DNA from: Bullera alba
Taxonomy: Eukaryota; Basidiomycota; Tremellomycetes; Tremellales; Bulleraceae
Length of the DNA stretch: 64,000 nucleotides
Reading direction: 5' to 3'
Assembly: GCA_001600095.1 (NCBI GenBank)
Contig: BCIX01000001.1
Span: 4,861,198 to 4,925,197 of the forward strand
Positions 1 through 14,980 of this stretch are shown one piece after another. A program made the translations under genes and the position numbers. Below the pieces are notes generated by a model, which was given only the letters and a program-made list of their open reading frames with translations, was not told the origin of the DNA and did not search any database. Within the stretch, counting starts at the first letter, position 1. Each line of letters opens with the position of its first letter.

Positions 1-1292
<1,292 letters not shown>

Positions 1293-2292
1293 AGTTTCTT
1301 CATTAGACGTTTCATATACAGTTTCCGTTACATCTTCACGATTTGCCTGCCGGCCATGTATACTATGTGCATTATTTGACGGGGATCAGTTTACTTGTGA
1401 GCTTTGGACCTGAAGCCTGATGATCCTGCTGTGACCTGCTTCACGCTCCACTACTTCATGCTCATGGTTCAACTTCACTCCACTCAGCAGAACGCGAGCG
1501 AGTATCAGCCTGTATCAGCCCGCCTATTCTGGATTCTGGCGGTCCTGAAGTAATGGCAATCGTCGGCCTACCTGATGCATTTGAAACTAGGCGCCTCAAA
1601 ACACTCCGTTCTGCGTGATTGTAGGAACAGGCAAAAACGGCCTAAGTCGTCCGATCTCTAGGAATCTATCTGCCGGCAGATGGATGATGCTTGGACTACG
1701 AGCTAGATCGAGGGAGAGAGACGGTGGGACCTACATAGCCTTCGCCCGTAAGCTACTGTATGTTGGAAACCCCTTGCTGGACTACTTTTGGGACAGGATT
1801 ATACCAAGAGGTGAAGAGATGCCTAATATCAGCCCCGTTGCACAAAAGCCACTCACCCTTCAGTCGTTCTGATCACCTAGGCGTCCGAAAATTCTCTGTG
1901 CGAACATCAGCATCGTGGTGGATCCGACGCGCCGTCTCACGTCTGTCCTCATCTGCTACGCAACCACTTTGACGGAAACATACGAGGGGATTCAATAGAG
2001 CCTAACTTCTGGGATGAGGGTCCCATTGCCATTAGGCACCCAACGATCAGTGTCTTCTGGGATGTGTGTAAATCAGTCCTGTGGAGGAGGGCTTCCCGAG
2101 GTACCTAATCGAGCTCCGCGCCTTGCCAATCGAAATGTCTCAAAGGCGACCTGAGGTTGATCCTTGTGGGCGAGGCTTCCGTAGTATAGTGTTGGGCGAC
2201 CGCGTCACGTCAGTGAAGTCAAACTTGTGTGCGTTGTTGCGACATCAGCGTGCCGCTGATCATAAGGCGCGTCAGCAATGTATTAGTCCACA
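1293..2292. other. intergenic stretch, nothing recognised
   Basis: About 1 kb between MET3 and the next likely gene. Short open frames exist (for example plus strand 1615-1872 and 2081-2491) but none has recognisable motifs or a coherent splice structure. It should hold the MET3 3' UTR and terminator and the promoter of the small gene that follows. Confidence 0.5.
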
Positions 2293-2753
2293 ATGTCCCA
2301 TTCCCAACCCATTCTTTGTGACTCGCTGCATGCAGACTGAACGAGACTACTGGCCGAGATATGCTAGATCCAATCCATGTGTCGATCTTGTGTGCGAATT
2401 ATGGTGTCCGAGAAGCGTATGTACAAGTACTTCGAGGCGATATCGAAACGACGGAAGCGAAACGGGAGGAGAAGAATCGAAACGATGCTGAGAAAGTGAA
2501 GTCGCTAAAGGGCAAACAGTCGAACGATGCGTTTGTTGACGTGAAGGTGAATCGTGCCGAGTTGGATCCTGTGAGACATGCTGATCGTGATGCCGTTGAT
2601 CTAGGTGCAAATACAAGAGGCGAGATCGTGCTTGAGTGGGGTATACGATTGCCGGTATGTTTACACTTGGGTATCCTGCCTTTCAAATGCCAGTTTGTGA
2701 ATCACTTTTGCTAGTACCCGAAACCTAGATCGATCCATCCAGAACACCTCTGA
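2293..2753 (+). CDS. possible small gene, unknown function
   Basis: A three-exon model, 2293-2317, 2368-2654 and 2715-2753, gives 116 residues starting [13 protein letters not shown]. Both introns have usual signals (GTGACT...GCTAG, 50 nt; GTATGT...GCTAG, 60 nt) and the phases fit (1, then 0). The middle is charged and lysine-rich ([17 protein letters not shown]), as in a soluble protein, and the end reads [14 protein letters not shown] do not recognise a family. The last exon overlaps, on the opposite strand, the final 29 nt of the phosphatase gene. The model rests on splice logic alone; the start codon could lie further upstream. Confidence 0.4.
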
Positions 2754-4801
2754 TATCCTCAACCGTGGCGAGATCGGTCAAGAATGGGCAGAGATCAGTC
2801 AACTCGGTGTCGTGAGGGTCGTTAAACCAAGTCGATACGGGGACCGCGTTCGTAGGGTGGAAGATGTACGACGCTGGAGAGTTGTCGATGATGATGCAAC
2901 CTTCCATGTCTCGGCCCAATTGCGAGAGGTCCTGAAGCGAACAGTCAGTCACAGCTATTGGAAACGTTGTCGTGTCTATACTTACCTTTACGTAGTTTCC
3001 TTTGTGGTTGTAACAACTCTCCCTAAACAGTCGGTGTCTGACAACTCTTGTAGTATCCAGCATATCCAGCACAGGATCGGCGTACTAGATCCGCCTGTTA
3101 GCAGATTACAATGCGTGAACCGAAACGAGGGCCCACCTTGGACAGGGATGCAGTGAACACGACAATCTCGTAGATCTTGCCCATTTCTATCAGGAAACGG
3201 TCGACACCAGGACGCTTGATGACGTAGACGTTGTGCGTTTGCGATTCGATCTCGACAGGAACGATGTAATCAGCAGTGGGGAGCATCTGAAGGCTGGTTC
3301 AGCCACGCGCTAGCCCCCAGGTCTGACAATGTTCTACTCACCTTGAAACTACTATGCAACAACGTCTCGTCGAGATCGAGGACTAGGCATTTCCTGCCGT
3401 GATGGACTTTATCCATAGGAGGGAGCAGTGGAGCAGGGTTGCCGTTCTGCAAACGTCAGTACACGATATTGTTAAAATAGCTCCCCCATTACTCACCTCA
3501 TCGAGGGGGATACCCATGCCACCTTGCGCTATCAGCTTGTCCTCCTCATCCTCGTACTCCTCCTCCAACACGTATTCCTCCTCCTGTTGCGAGGTGCTGG
3601 TGACACCCTCGTCGCCTCTTTGGTCCGACTCGGAGATGTCGGTGTATCCGCCGCTCGTCTCTGTCCTGTCCATCTCCGCAGACGAGGTTGGCCCTGCAGA
3701 TGGAGATGGGTCGGATGCATTGTCAGAGTCGCGCCGTATGCCATGTGGGCGGGACGGCGTAGTGAGCAGAGTAGAGCCAGATCCGGGGGGTTGAACAGCG
3801 GCAGATGTAAGTCCAGCGGTCTAAAAGTATCGTCAGAACTTCCTCAGATATCTTCAGCTATGACTCACCTCCTCCACTGGCGGTGTGACGGGCTCGACTG
3901 GTGCGATGACGACAGCTTCTCGACTTCGCGGCTCGGCTTCGGCGGCATTAGAGATACCCTTGTCGCTCTCGACGGGGGCTGCAATTGCCGGGGTCGCCTT
4001 CCCATCGGTACTCGTGACAGCGCCGGTTGATCGAGGCTCCTCGATCTTCGACTCGACGGCGGGTTTAGGAGGTGTCGTGGTGGCAGTGACAGGTTTGGTG
4101 GCACTGGTCGTGTTTGGCTTCTGTGCCATCTCCGCCCTAGCAGCAGGAGCCTTCTTCTTGTCCTCATCCTCAAAGTCGTTTGCCGACAGACATCCTAGGG
4201 ACAGCAAGAGGCCCGCCAATCCCTTTCTCTTCTTCTTCTTCTTTTGCGGGGTCGATCTAGACGTTGATGCTGGGGCTGGTTTCGATGCAGGGACAGTGGG
4301 AGCGGCTTTGCTGGCGGGAGTCGAAGTGGATGTAGAAGCTGCAGTGGTAGATGTCTGCGGCAGAGGAGCAGGGGCGGTAGTTGCGTTGTTCGGCACGGCA
4401 GAGGCGTTTGACGTTGTTGTCTCGGCATTGGGTTGAGCGGGCGACTTTCCTGTAGATGCTTTGTTGGAAAGTTTTCGTTGCAGCGTCTCAAGAGGTGACG
4501 TCCTTCCCGTCGAGGCGGCAGTCGCAGCGGACACTGGTGCTTGAGCGGCCGTTGATGGCCCAGACGCGTGCACACCTTCCTGTCCTTTCTCCGTCGATTG
4601 ATTCAACAAAGCGGTCTCTGAGTCGGTTGGGTTTCCTGTCTTCTCCTTCATCTCGCCGGATGTCGTGGTGGTCGGTGCTGCGAGACTATTGCCCAAGGTG
4701 CTGGACTGATCAACCTCTGGTGAAGCCTGAGTGATGGTTACGCTAGGAGCCTGTGTCGTGTCGATGTCGTTTGTGGGACGAACTGTTGTTGATTCCGCCA
4801 T
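2725..4801 (-). CDS. NLI/CTD-type phosphatase (Psr1/Psr2-like, HAD superfamily)
   Basis: Six predicted exons: 3869-4801, 3497-3820, 3342-3446, 3137-3286, 2986-3084 and 2725-2931, all joined in phase 0, giving 605 residues. The first 400 residues are low-complexity (Thr, Ala, Pro, Ser) with a basic patch ([15 protein letters not shown]) and an acidic stretch ([16 protein letters not shown]). The catalytic FCP1-like domain follows: [17 protein letters not shown] carries the DxDxT/E nucleophile motif, then [17 protein letters not shown], and [20 protein letters not shown] near the end. In yeast, Psr1/Psr2 are plasma-membrane phosphatases for the sodium-stress and general stress response. This protein lacks their Cys-rich lipidated amino terminus in the model, so the membrane location is inference only. 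It could equally be an SCP-type CTD Ser5 phosphatase. Confidence 0.9.
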
Positions 4802-5049
4802 TCTACTCTTCGTCGAGCTCTACCTATGCTTTACTCTTCCTTGAGATTCGATCAAGTCAAGGACCTACGAAGCCCCGGGTTGGATGATATTCCCTTGCTC
4901 GGCGTTGCTGGGTTGCGGGGACGAGTGCGATGGAATGGGTGTATAATCTGAAACTGGAATCGGTAGGACCAGAGTCAAAACACGGGTGAAAGAGGCTGGC
5001 TCGAGCGTTTGAAAAAGAGGGAACGGCGGTCTGAGTGTCCCCGACGCGT

Positions 5050-5428
5050 CTATCGATCCAAACGTCCCCGGTATGACTCGTTCTGCAGCGAGCTGGAAGG
5101 TACTTGATCGAAGAGGCCGAGTGTGAGATGAACGTACATGAGCGAGTCTGTTCGAGCGACAGCTAAGATACCCAGACTCGACTCCTCGAGCTGCCGTCTG
5201 TGTTCGAGACGCCAGGAGCTTTCCAGGCTGCCCTTTCGTATTTCCCTTTGTTGCTTCTCAAAAGGCAAAAGAGACAGCGTGCCCTGGGCGTCAGGGTCAT
5301 CGGCGTACGCCGCTGGCAGAGCCAAGCTCTCCTCGTGCGCCTCACTCTCTCCCCTTACGCAATCCCGAGATTCGCTCGTTCCTAGGCACGGGCTCACACG
5401 GGTTTGTTTGTTTCCCGCCAAATGACAT
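5050..5428 (-). CDS. doubtful small open frame
   Basis: An open frame between the phosphatase start and the transporter end. A two-exon reading starts at ATG 5426-5428 (MSFGGKQTNP), has a GTGTGA...GAGAG intron (5327-5399) and continues through LSLLPFEKQQREIRKGSLE and ESSLGILAVARTDSLMY to a stop at 5050. Composition is protein-like (charged helix in the middle), but there is no recognised family. A possible GTACGT donor inside the SLMY codons could change the end. The intron has no clear branch site. It may be a real small gene or chance. Confidence 0.25.
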
Positions 5429-5621
5429 GAGAGGACTACTAAAAGTGGAAATAATCAAGGACGGCATCGTGACAGCAGCTGTGCCAGCACTTCTCGTGGC
5501 CATGAATCCGAATCGTGCATCTCTATATTTATGTCTTGTCTCTGCTTGTGTATCCCGAACAAATGGTCAATATGATTCACAGCACGGGAACAACGCTCAT
5601 CGTGCTGATTCCTCCTTCCTC

Positions 5622-7585
5622 TTACTGCTTCTTTCGGTGCTCCTGCGCCACATGGTCAGCACATTCGCGATACAATGACCCAGTGCCTGCTTCGCCAGGC
5701 TTCGCCCCCACTCACCGGCTTGTGATCCACCTCGTGATCCACGTGGATGAAACACCTATCGACGTCGGGCAGAGCTTCAATCTGGTCTTGCAGCTCTTGC
5801 GCGATATCGTGAGCTCGCCACAGCGGCATTTCGGGGTCAAGGACAATGTCAACTTCGACAAAGTATCGGGGGCCAGAGTGGTACACTCGGCAGGTGTCGA
5901 TTTGCTTGATCTCGGGTGAGAACGTCATGGCCTGGTATCAAGTCAGCGACATCCCATTGCGCGCTTGGATTACTTGCCTTGTAGGTCACGAGGTTCTGGT
6001 ACTCAGTCGGGGCGGCGATGCCTGCCAGATGGCAAAAGTGTTCTGGACCGATGTCAAATCCTGTCTCCACGATTTGCACACTACTTCACTTCGCTCACCT
6101 CGCAGGGTGATGATCCAGACAATGATGATTGTCGTAGCAATGATCATAGCGCCCATCGGGTCAATCTTGAGAGTCATGAGTCCGGGATCCCCGTTCTGAA
6201 ACCACATTTACTCACCCACCACCGTAGCTTGGATCCTCCAGCAGAAGTGAGGATACCGAAGCCATTACTGTTGGAGCGAGGTCAGCCTGTAGCGTGCATG
6301 CGGCCTGACCGAAGGATACCCACGTCAAGAGATCGTTTCGGTGGTCCTCCCACAAGACTTGAACTTGCGATGACGACTTTCGGATAGCGTAGCAGTAGAG
6401 GAACAAGGAGAGCTTGGTTCCAAAGGCAATACCAACCGCGATAATCGAAGGGAGGTGGAAGTTGTTCACCTCTCGGCCATCGTGCGTGATGAACGACTGA
6501 ATGGATTGAACCTATCGATAACCTAGTCAGTGACTGATTTTACGACCAGTCGTCGGCACCGATTCTTACGATGAGGATGAGATTGACAGCGGCCATGATG
6601 AACGAATAGACTTTTTTCTAGGTTAGCATGATTGTACCGACAGGGATAGAAGCTCTGGTCTGACTCACTGATGTTACCACTGTATAGCGCGTCGCAGTGA
6701 GTACCCAAGCAACTCGCATCCATGTTGAAACACTCACACTAAACCTCGTCAGCTTCGTGATCGTCTACACAGATGAGCCACAGGGTGCTCACTCGATTCG
6801 AAACGGGATCCGCCAGAGGGCCACTTCTTCTCCTCTGCCCTGGCTGACGCCCTATGCGCGAGCCAAAGAATGAGATTTGCCAGCGGGTCAACTTCAGGCC
6901 TCGGTTAGCATGGCAACGCTGGACACATAGAGTGTAAGCTCACAGACTGTGAGGAAGGAGCATCTCGTTAGTATCTATCACAGGATGATCCGCAAAGCCA
7001 GTCTGACTCGCCTGAATCGATCATCGTGGCGAATAGTGCCAGAGAGCCACTGCTGATGGCGGCATAGAGCTGCAGGACAGCAAGAACGATGTTCGCTCCA
7101 AACGAGATGTTAATCGCCAGCTTGACTTTGAGAGCATTGTCCCTCGCATCCTGCTCTCCTTCGGCCGATAAAGTGGAGAGGGGCTTGAGCATATCAAGGA
7201 TATGGTCATTCTGCGCTGTGTAAAAGGTCGCAATGCGGCGTCCTTTGCGTCGTCTACGCGGGAGATCTTATCAGTGCCTTCCCTTCCAAAGCTGCTGATA
7301 TCGTAGCATCTGACGCTAGCACTCGCTAGCCGGGAAGGCTGGCAAGTTTGCTCACTTTCGTAGACCCTCTAGAGCCTCTTCACTGATCACTTTGTCCCGC
7401 AAGAGTAGTGGGTCTCGCTCTCCCGCCTCTCTGCTAATCACAGTGTCCAGCCTCATCAACTCAATGTCATCCGGCGCTTCATTTCCCGCCGTAGTCGCTG
7501 CGTTGGTGGATCCCTCTCCGACCTTGGGGACGCTATTGCGCGTAGCTATCTCGGCGCCCGCTGCCGCTATCCTTGAGACACTCAT
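5622..7585 (-). CDS. cation diffusion facilitator (CDF) transporter with microexons
   Basis: A membrane transporter moving divalent metal ions out of the cytosol in exchange for protons (family knowledge; the metal cannot be told here). Predicted exons: 7356-7585, 7012-7253, 6944-6946, 6793-6891, 6738, 6669-6679, 6570-6610, 6324-6511, 6216-6267, 6099-6165, 5978-6060, 5716-5931 and 5622-5642. They sum to 1254 nt, 417 residues. Family motifs come in order: NISFGANIVLAVLQLYAAIS (TM1), DSVFDPLANLILW (metal-site DxxxD), KKWPSGGSRFESIGNIIYSF, WEDHRNDLLTNGFGIL (HxxxD), DPMGAMIIA, and the C-terminal domain YFVEVDIVLDPEMPLWRAHD...HVDHEVDHKPEHRKKQ. Exons of 1, 3 and 11 nt are required to keep frame through conserved motifs. 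Two introns use GC donors (5977 and 7011 sides) and one is only 38 nt (6061-6098). The amino terminus is soluble and acidic. The 38-nt intron is the least certain join. Confidence 0.88.
6738..6738 (-). other. predicted 1-nt microexon of the CDF gene
   Basis: On the minus strand the sequence around this base reads GAGGTTTAG, then T, then GTGAGTG. The single T lies between an acceptor (intron 6739-6792, 54 nt, CTGAC branch) and a donor (intron 6680-6737, 58 nt). The Ile codon of RFES-I-GNI is then A|T|T, split over three exons. Leaving the T out shifts the frame and destroys the following GNIIYSF motif. Confidence 0.7.
6944..6946 (-). other. predicted 3-nt microexon of the CDF gene
   Basis: Minus strand: acceptor CCTCACAG, then TCT, then donor GTGAGC. 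Joining the flanking exons through these three bases gives GAT TCA GTC TTT GAC CCG, which is DSVFDP, the expected metal-site motif. Without them the motif would be DSV/L-DP with one residue missing but still in frame. The neighbouring introns are 52 nt (6892-6943) and 65 nt (6947-7011, GC donor). Confidence 0.65.
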
Positions 7586-8067
7586 GTTGGAAGTTTGATG
7601 CCCGATTTCTCGTCTGTGGGGCAGCCAGTGACGATGTGGACGTTTCGAAGTTGACTCGATAACAAGTGGAACCGCCGTCCTACGAATAGAGTAGACGTTG
7701 GCGATTTACGATAGACTGTGGTCGATAGAAGGCGTAGAGCAATATTTTCGAGTCACTATACGAGTTGCTGCGTGCGCCGTGCTGTGTCGAGCTGCTGCTG
7801 TCTCTAAGCTGAAGCGCCGATTTCGGGTCGAGTCGGCGATCGCCGCGACGGCCTCCACTTGATCACACCGCACAGTTGTCCGGCCACTGCTCCAAGCGAT
7901 GACATCGTTGGGATGGATCGCTAGGAAGCCAGGAATAGAGTGGATGGAAACGCGCACCATTCTCCAGCACAATACACTCACTACAGGTAATGCGAGGACA
8001 GCTAGGACAAGCAATCAGATCAACACAATCACTCAGAGCACCCACCACTGCAGCTGGAACAATCAGG
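7586..8067. promoter_or_regulatory. divergent promoter region, CDF gene / GLO1
   Basis: 482 bases between the two start codons. It should contain both promoters and 5' UTRs. Short open frames in it (such as minus strand 7706-8014) show no family motif. No specific factor site can be claimed. Confidence 0.5.
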
Positions 8068-8776
8068 ATGGCGTCCACGACATCCAACCCCGCTACTTAC
8101 AAGGTAGGCCAGTTCGCTAACGATGTGAGAGCCATTTGAGCCTGACGTTCTCTAGTTCAACCACACTATGTTCAGGATCAAAGACCCCAAGGTGTCTCTG
8201 CCATGGTACGAGAAGGTTCTCGGAATGGAGGTCGGTCTTGTTGAGCTAAGATGACACACCGTAGATGAATTGACACTTGTTGTTAGATGTTCAGAGAAGG
8301 ACCCGGAAGCGACTTCACCAACTTCTTCCTCGCCTTCCCCAGTGGATTCCCTTCTGACGCCACTACCAAGGAGCAGAAGCAGGCCGCTCAGGCTGGCCGG
8401 GAGGGAATCCTCGAGCTATGCTGGAACCATGGCACTGAGAAGGACGATTCGTTCAAGGGTTACTCTAGCGGTAACGAGGAGCCAGGAAGAGGTTTCGGCC
8501 ATATCTGCATCTCGGTTGACGACCTCGATGCCGCCTGTAAGCGATTTGACGACCTTGGCGTCAAGTTCAAGAAGAGGCCAGAGGAGGGTCGAATGAGGGT
8601 CAGTCATGGCGATGACACCGCATTATAGCCGATCCGCTGACACTACTGCCAACGATAGAACATCGCTTTCATCCTTGACCCGGATGGTAAGTCATGCGAA
8701 CGCCGGCCGAACGACTTTCGCTGAACCTCTCTCAGGTTACTGGGTCGAGATCATTGCTCACGGAAAGAGCGCATAA
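8068..8776 (+). CDS. GLO1: glyoxalase I (lactoylglutathione lyase)
   Basis: Converts the hemithioacetal of methylglyoxal and glutathione to S-lactoylglutathione; cytosolic, zinc-dependent. Exons 8068-8103, 8156-8230, 8287-8598, 8659-8686 and 8736-8776 give 163 residues, about the length of a single-domain enzyme (human-like) rather than the doubled yeast form. The expected metal ligands are visible: His in KFNHTMFRIKD, Glu in ILELCWNHGTE, His in GRGFGHICISVDD and Glu in GYWVEIIAHGKSA. The start at ATG 8068 (MASTTSNPATYK) is the only one that splices into the first beta strand. Ends 156 bases from the convergent KU70 stop. Confidence 0.95.
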
Positions 8777-8932
8777 AGTAAGACACCCGCCTTATGATCA
8801 GGGTACCACCAGTATCTGTCGGTCGGTCCATAAAGCCCAATAGTATATAGTGCATGCAAGTCGTCAATCGTGTTGGCTCCGTCAAGCACTTGCACCTGCT
8901 AGCAGCGCTTCTTTTCGAACACCCCCATCCCA

Positions 8933-11808
8933 TCACGCCGTCTTGCGGCTTTTGCCTGCCTTGGCCTGACTCTTGAAGTGATTCGAGACCAGCTCTATCA
9001 AGTCGGCCTTCTTCGTTTTGCCGTCTAGACCAATCTTCTTGACCTTCAGGAAGTCCTTCAGTTCCACTACCTTCAATTTGGCCATCGTTTCACGGGTGTA
9101 CGCGCCCTCCACGTCTGCCAGATCTGACTCCTGGACCGGCGGCTTCACTCCCTGTCAGCCCTGTCCCCTGTGCTATCGACGCAGTCGTGAAAAAACCGCT
9201 CACGTCATCAAAGTATCGCTTGCCAGCGGTCCCTTTCGCTGTTAGCGTTCCGGTCGACCTTTCGTCGTCATCAATTGCGTTGTTCCACTCCGCCATGAAT
9301 TCGCCTGCGGCCTTGTGCATCCCATCATGCTTTGGGAACGTCTTGTCGATTTCGTCGATCTTTTGAGCGAGATCAAAGTCTTCTTGAAACGCTACTGCCT
9401 GCAGCTGGGCATAGTGGTATTGAAGTGCTACGTCGAGTCAGCTGGCTTAGAGCTTAGGAAGTGCAGGCCACTGACCGGGATTGGGGTAAACTTCCGATCG
9501 GTATTTAGCTGCTTTGCTCCTCAGTCTCTTGACGATGTTGCCCATTAGCTTGGACTGCCTCTCATTGGCTGTGACCGAGGTCGTTAGCTCAGCCTTGCTG
9601 GAGAGGAAGACATACTCACCGACGAGATTGTCCGTTATGTTCTTTGGAGGAGCGCGAATGTCATCAACATATGGCTGCGGAACAACGTGAAACCCGGGAG
9701 GCATGTCCTGTCCCCCTCCATCGATGAGGACCTCCTCTTGCGGGATAAGGATTGCGAACTCCGGTATACTGTTCTTTTTGAAGCGGCACAAGGCTAAGGC
9801 GTGTCGGTCATACTTGAGGCAAGACTTCAGTAGTGCGGCAAAAGTCCGAGTGGAACCTGTGTAGCTCTACAGTTTCGTGAGCTTTATACGGGTCCAATTC
9901 GCGTAAGGCAGCTTACGTCCTCATCAGGATATATGAAGTAAGAATGCTTGATGTTATCCTCGACGTTCATATTGTTGGGCGACTGGAAGCCCAGAATCTT
10001 GATCTCTGTACTATGTATCAGCTGGGGTCCTGTCAAAGCTAGAGACCTCATGCTCACGAGGCGTCAGGCCCATTGACTTAAACTCGGCAACTTCTTCTTT
10101 TGAGAATTGTAGCTACAACGCAGCTTAGCATTTGACGTACACCTCACCAGCCGCACTCACTCTTGTTCTTGCATTGACTCTTCGCTTTTGACCTTCCTGA
10201 AGCGCTGGTTTGGCATCCTCCTCCATGTCTAGCCCTCTCATCTCTTCGTCGCCATCCTCGCCTCGCTCTGCCCGGCGCTGACGTTGCTCCTGGTCTCTCC
10301 TCAGCAACTCGTTTGCGAGCTCTCGCTGTTCCCGTAGCTGATCGGATGACTCCCACCAGTTCGGGTCAAGGATATTGCGGACGGTGCCTTCGTTTCCGAA
10401 TTGATACGCCAGGCCGATCTCGTCCTCCTTGAGGTCTGCGCCGGTCTCCTAAAGGCATGAAGCAGATCAACGCCACGCAAATGCACGAGCTTGCTCTCAC
10501 TCACAACAGAGGTATATTGCGTCTTTGTGATGACTTGCTCAATCACTGGACCCCTCATTCTGACGTATTTTGGTTGTCCTTTCCCCTGCTCTGAGACCAA
10601 GGAGTATCCGGCGACCCCAATCTCGATATCACCATCCTTGCCTCCGAACCGTAAGGGGATGGTGAATTGCACTCTTTTGGGAGCATTCCGTATCGCCAAG
10701 TCGGTCAACAGATCCGCCAGTTTGTCGAGTCCCTCGGGCTCGGGTGCTTCAGATGTTGGAGCATCATCAGTGTCCTCTCTGCCGAGTATATCCTGGATGA
10801 AAATTCAGCCAGTTCCGTATAGCAGCTTACGCAGCTTGGCCAGCTCACATTCCAGTATAGTGTAGGATTGAACCTATGACCGGCTCTGTCCACGAAGAAG
10901 GTGTTGATCGTAATGCCATACGTTAAGAGGTCCTGTGTATAGGGCGTCAGCCGAGTGCTGAAAGAGATTTGCCCGTACGCACTGTGTAGACGGTCCTTGC
11001 GGGTGCTCTATTGGATGTACTACCAACGGGTTCGTCGTTGTCCGTGATCAAGAAGATTCGCTTGTTTCCAGCTATCTTGGTACCTCTGAAGCGACCATCA
11101 GCTACAATGGAGCCCACTGGCCGATAGTACTTCACTCACGCATCTCGAAAGAGGAAATTACAGGTCACCAGTACATCCGCCACATTCAACTCGTCGCCCT
11201 CTTTACAGGATGGGAACGCCTCGCTCAAAATCGATGGCTGGACTGTGTCTCCAGCTTGTGAATCGTACTCTTCTTGTGCTGACTCTGCCAGGCCGATGAT
11301 CTTCTTCATGACCTCGGCGTTGATGGTGCGCAATGGTTGATAAACGATTGTACCTGGCTTGTAATTGCTAGAACCCGAGGCTGACGGTTTGCTGGGCTGA
11401 ACCATATGATCAGCGGCGTCTCGGCACAGGTGTATACGCCAGACCTACATCTGTGTTCCAGAACATCACTCCTACGCTGTCTGAGGGACCTGTGATGACT
11501 TTTTTCCTCTGTAGTTCCACCACCGCTTCCAAGACCTGCTGTAGTGCCGATTTGCCCTTGATCACGCCTCCGGGGTTGGTGACGTCCGGTCTTGGTGTCT
11601 GCATTGATTTGGAGGCGTCGATGCAGAATAGCACATGGTCCCGAGCTGCGTAGGCGTACTACCATGGGTCACTACTGTCAGCCTCCTTCCCCTAGCGAAT
11701 CTGATGTGTGCTCACCTCAGAGGTATCCACTACATCATCTTCGTCCTGCTGCTCAAATTGATCCCAAGAAGGAACATTACCAGGCCTGCCACCATAGTAC
11801 GAGCTCAT
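8933..11808 (-). CDS. KU70: Ku70 subunit of the Ku DNA end-binding heterodimer
   Basis: With Ku80 it rings broken DNA ends and starts non-homologous end joining; it also acts at telomeres. Thirteen predicted exons (11716-11808, 11449-11658, 11140-11396, 10983-11085, 10849-10932, 10505-10792, 10161-10448, 10058-10112, 9917-10005, 9620-9866, 9476-9568, 9204-9427 and 8933-9151) sum to 2250 nt, 749 residues. The vWA-like domain is seen in YAYAARDHVLFCIDASKSMQ and NKRIFLITDNDEPVG. The beta-barrel core follows, with PKRVQFTIPLRFGGKDGDIE and TRTFAALLKSCLKYDRHAL; then the helical arm (KAAGEFMAEWNNAI). A C-terminal SAP DNA-binding domain ends it (MAKLKVVELKDFLKVKKIG...KADLIELVSNHF). The start MSSYYGGRPGNVPSWDQFE is followed by an acidic run, usual for the family. 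All introns are 48-59 nt. Confidence 0.95.
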
Positions 11809-12160
11809 GCTGGTATTTTTGCGAGCTCAAGCTCTAGTTGATACGCGATTGTAGGTATAAGATGTTCAGATCTACACGCCATCACCACAGCAACCCTAAG
11901 CGGTTCAAGCTTTTGCGCAAGCTGGACATTGGACATGCCTCCACCAGGAAGCCAGGACGCGAGGCTACCTGACACGTTCAAGTCAACCCCGCACCACGTG
12001 ACCTTTCATATCAGGCTCGCTGACTCGAGCTCTCACTTCCGGTTCGTCCACTCTCCGGGCACATCACCCAGCTATGAGCGATTTAGGCCTTACATAGGTC
12101 TGCTGTGGCTACGAGTGCATCTCACTACTCAGATCTCAGATTCGTCCTCAACAGCGCAAC
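11809..12160. promoter_or_regulatory. divergent promoter region, KU70 / PFKFB
   Basis: 352 bases between the two start codons, expected to carry both promoters. No factor site is claimed. Confidence 0.5.
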
Positions 12161-14942
<2,782 letters not shown>

Positions 14943-14951
<9 letters not shown>

Positions 14952-14980
14952 TATGCTTTGTGATTTATAGTATGCTTTGT
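14943..14980 (+). repeat. 19-bp perfect tandem duplication at the PFKFB stop codon
   Basis: The unit gatttatagtatgctttgt occurs twice back to back, 14943-14961 and 14962-14980. The stop codon TAG of the PFKFB gene (14949-14951) lies in the first copy, so the second copy is a spare stop and start of the 3' UTR. Confidence 0.9.

Noticed and set aside
2081..2491. Plus-strand open frame of 136 codons
   Set aside because: It overlaps the better-supported spliced small gene in another frame, is rich in Cys/Arg/Ser as chance frames are, and has no motif.
4195..4734. Several long open frames opposite or beside the phosphatase amino terminus
   Set aside because: They are frame shadows of its low-complexity coding region; the splice phases and catalytic domain support only one frame.
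5427..5919. Plus-strand frames over the end of the CDF gene
   Set aside because: The minus strand encodes the conserved CDF C-terminal domain with matching splice signals; the plus frames have none.
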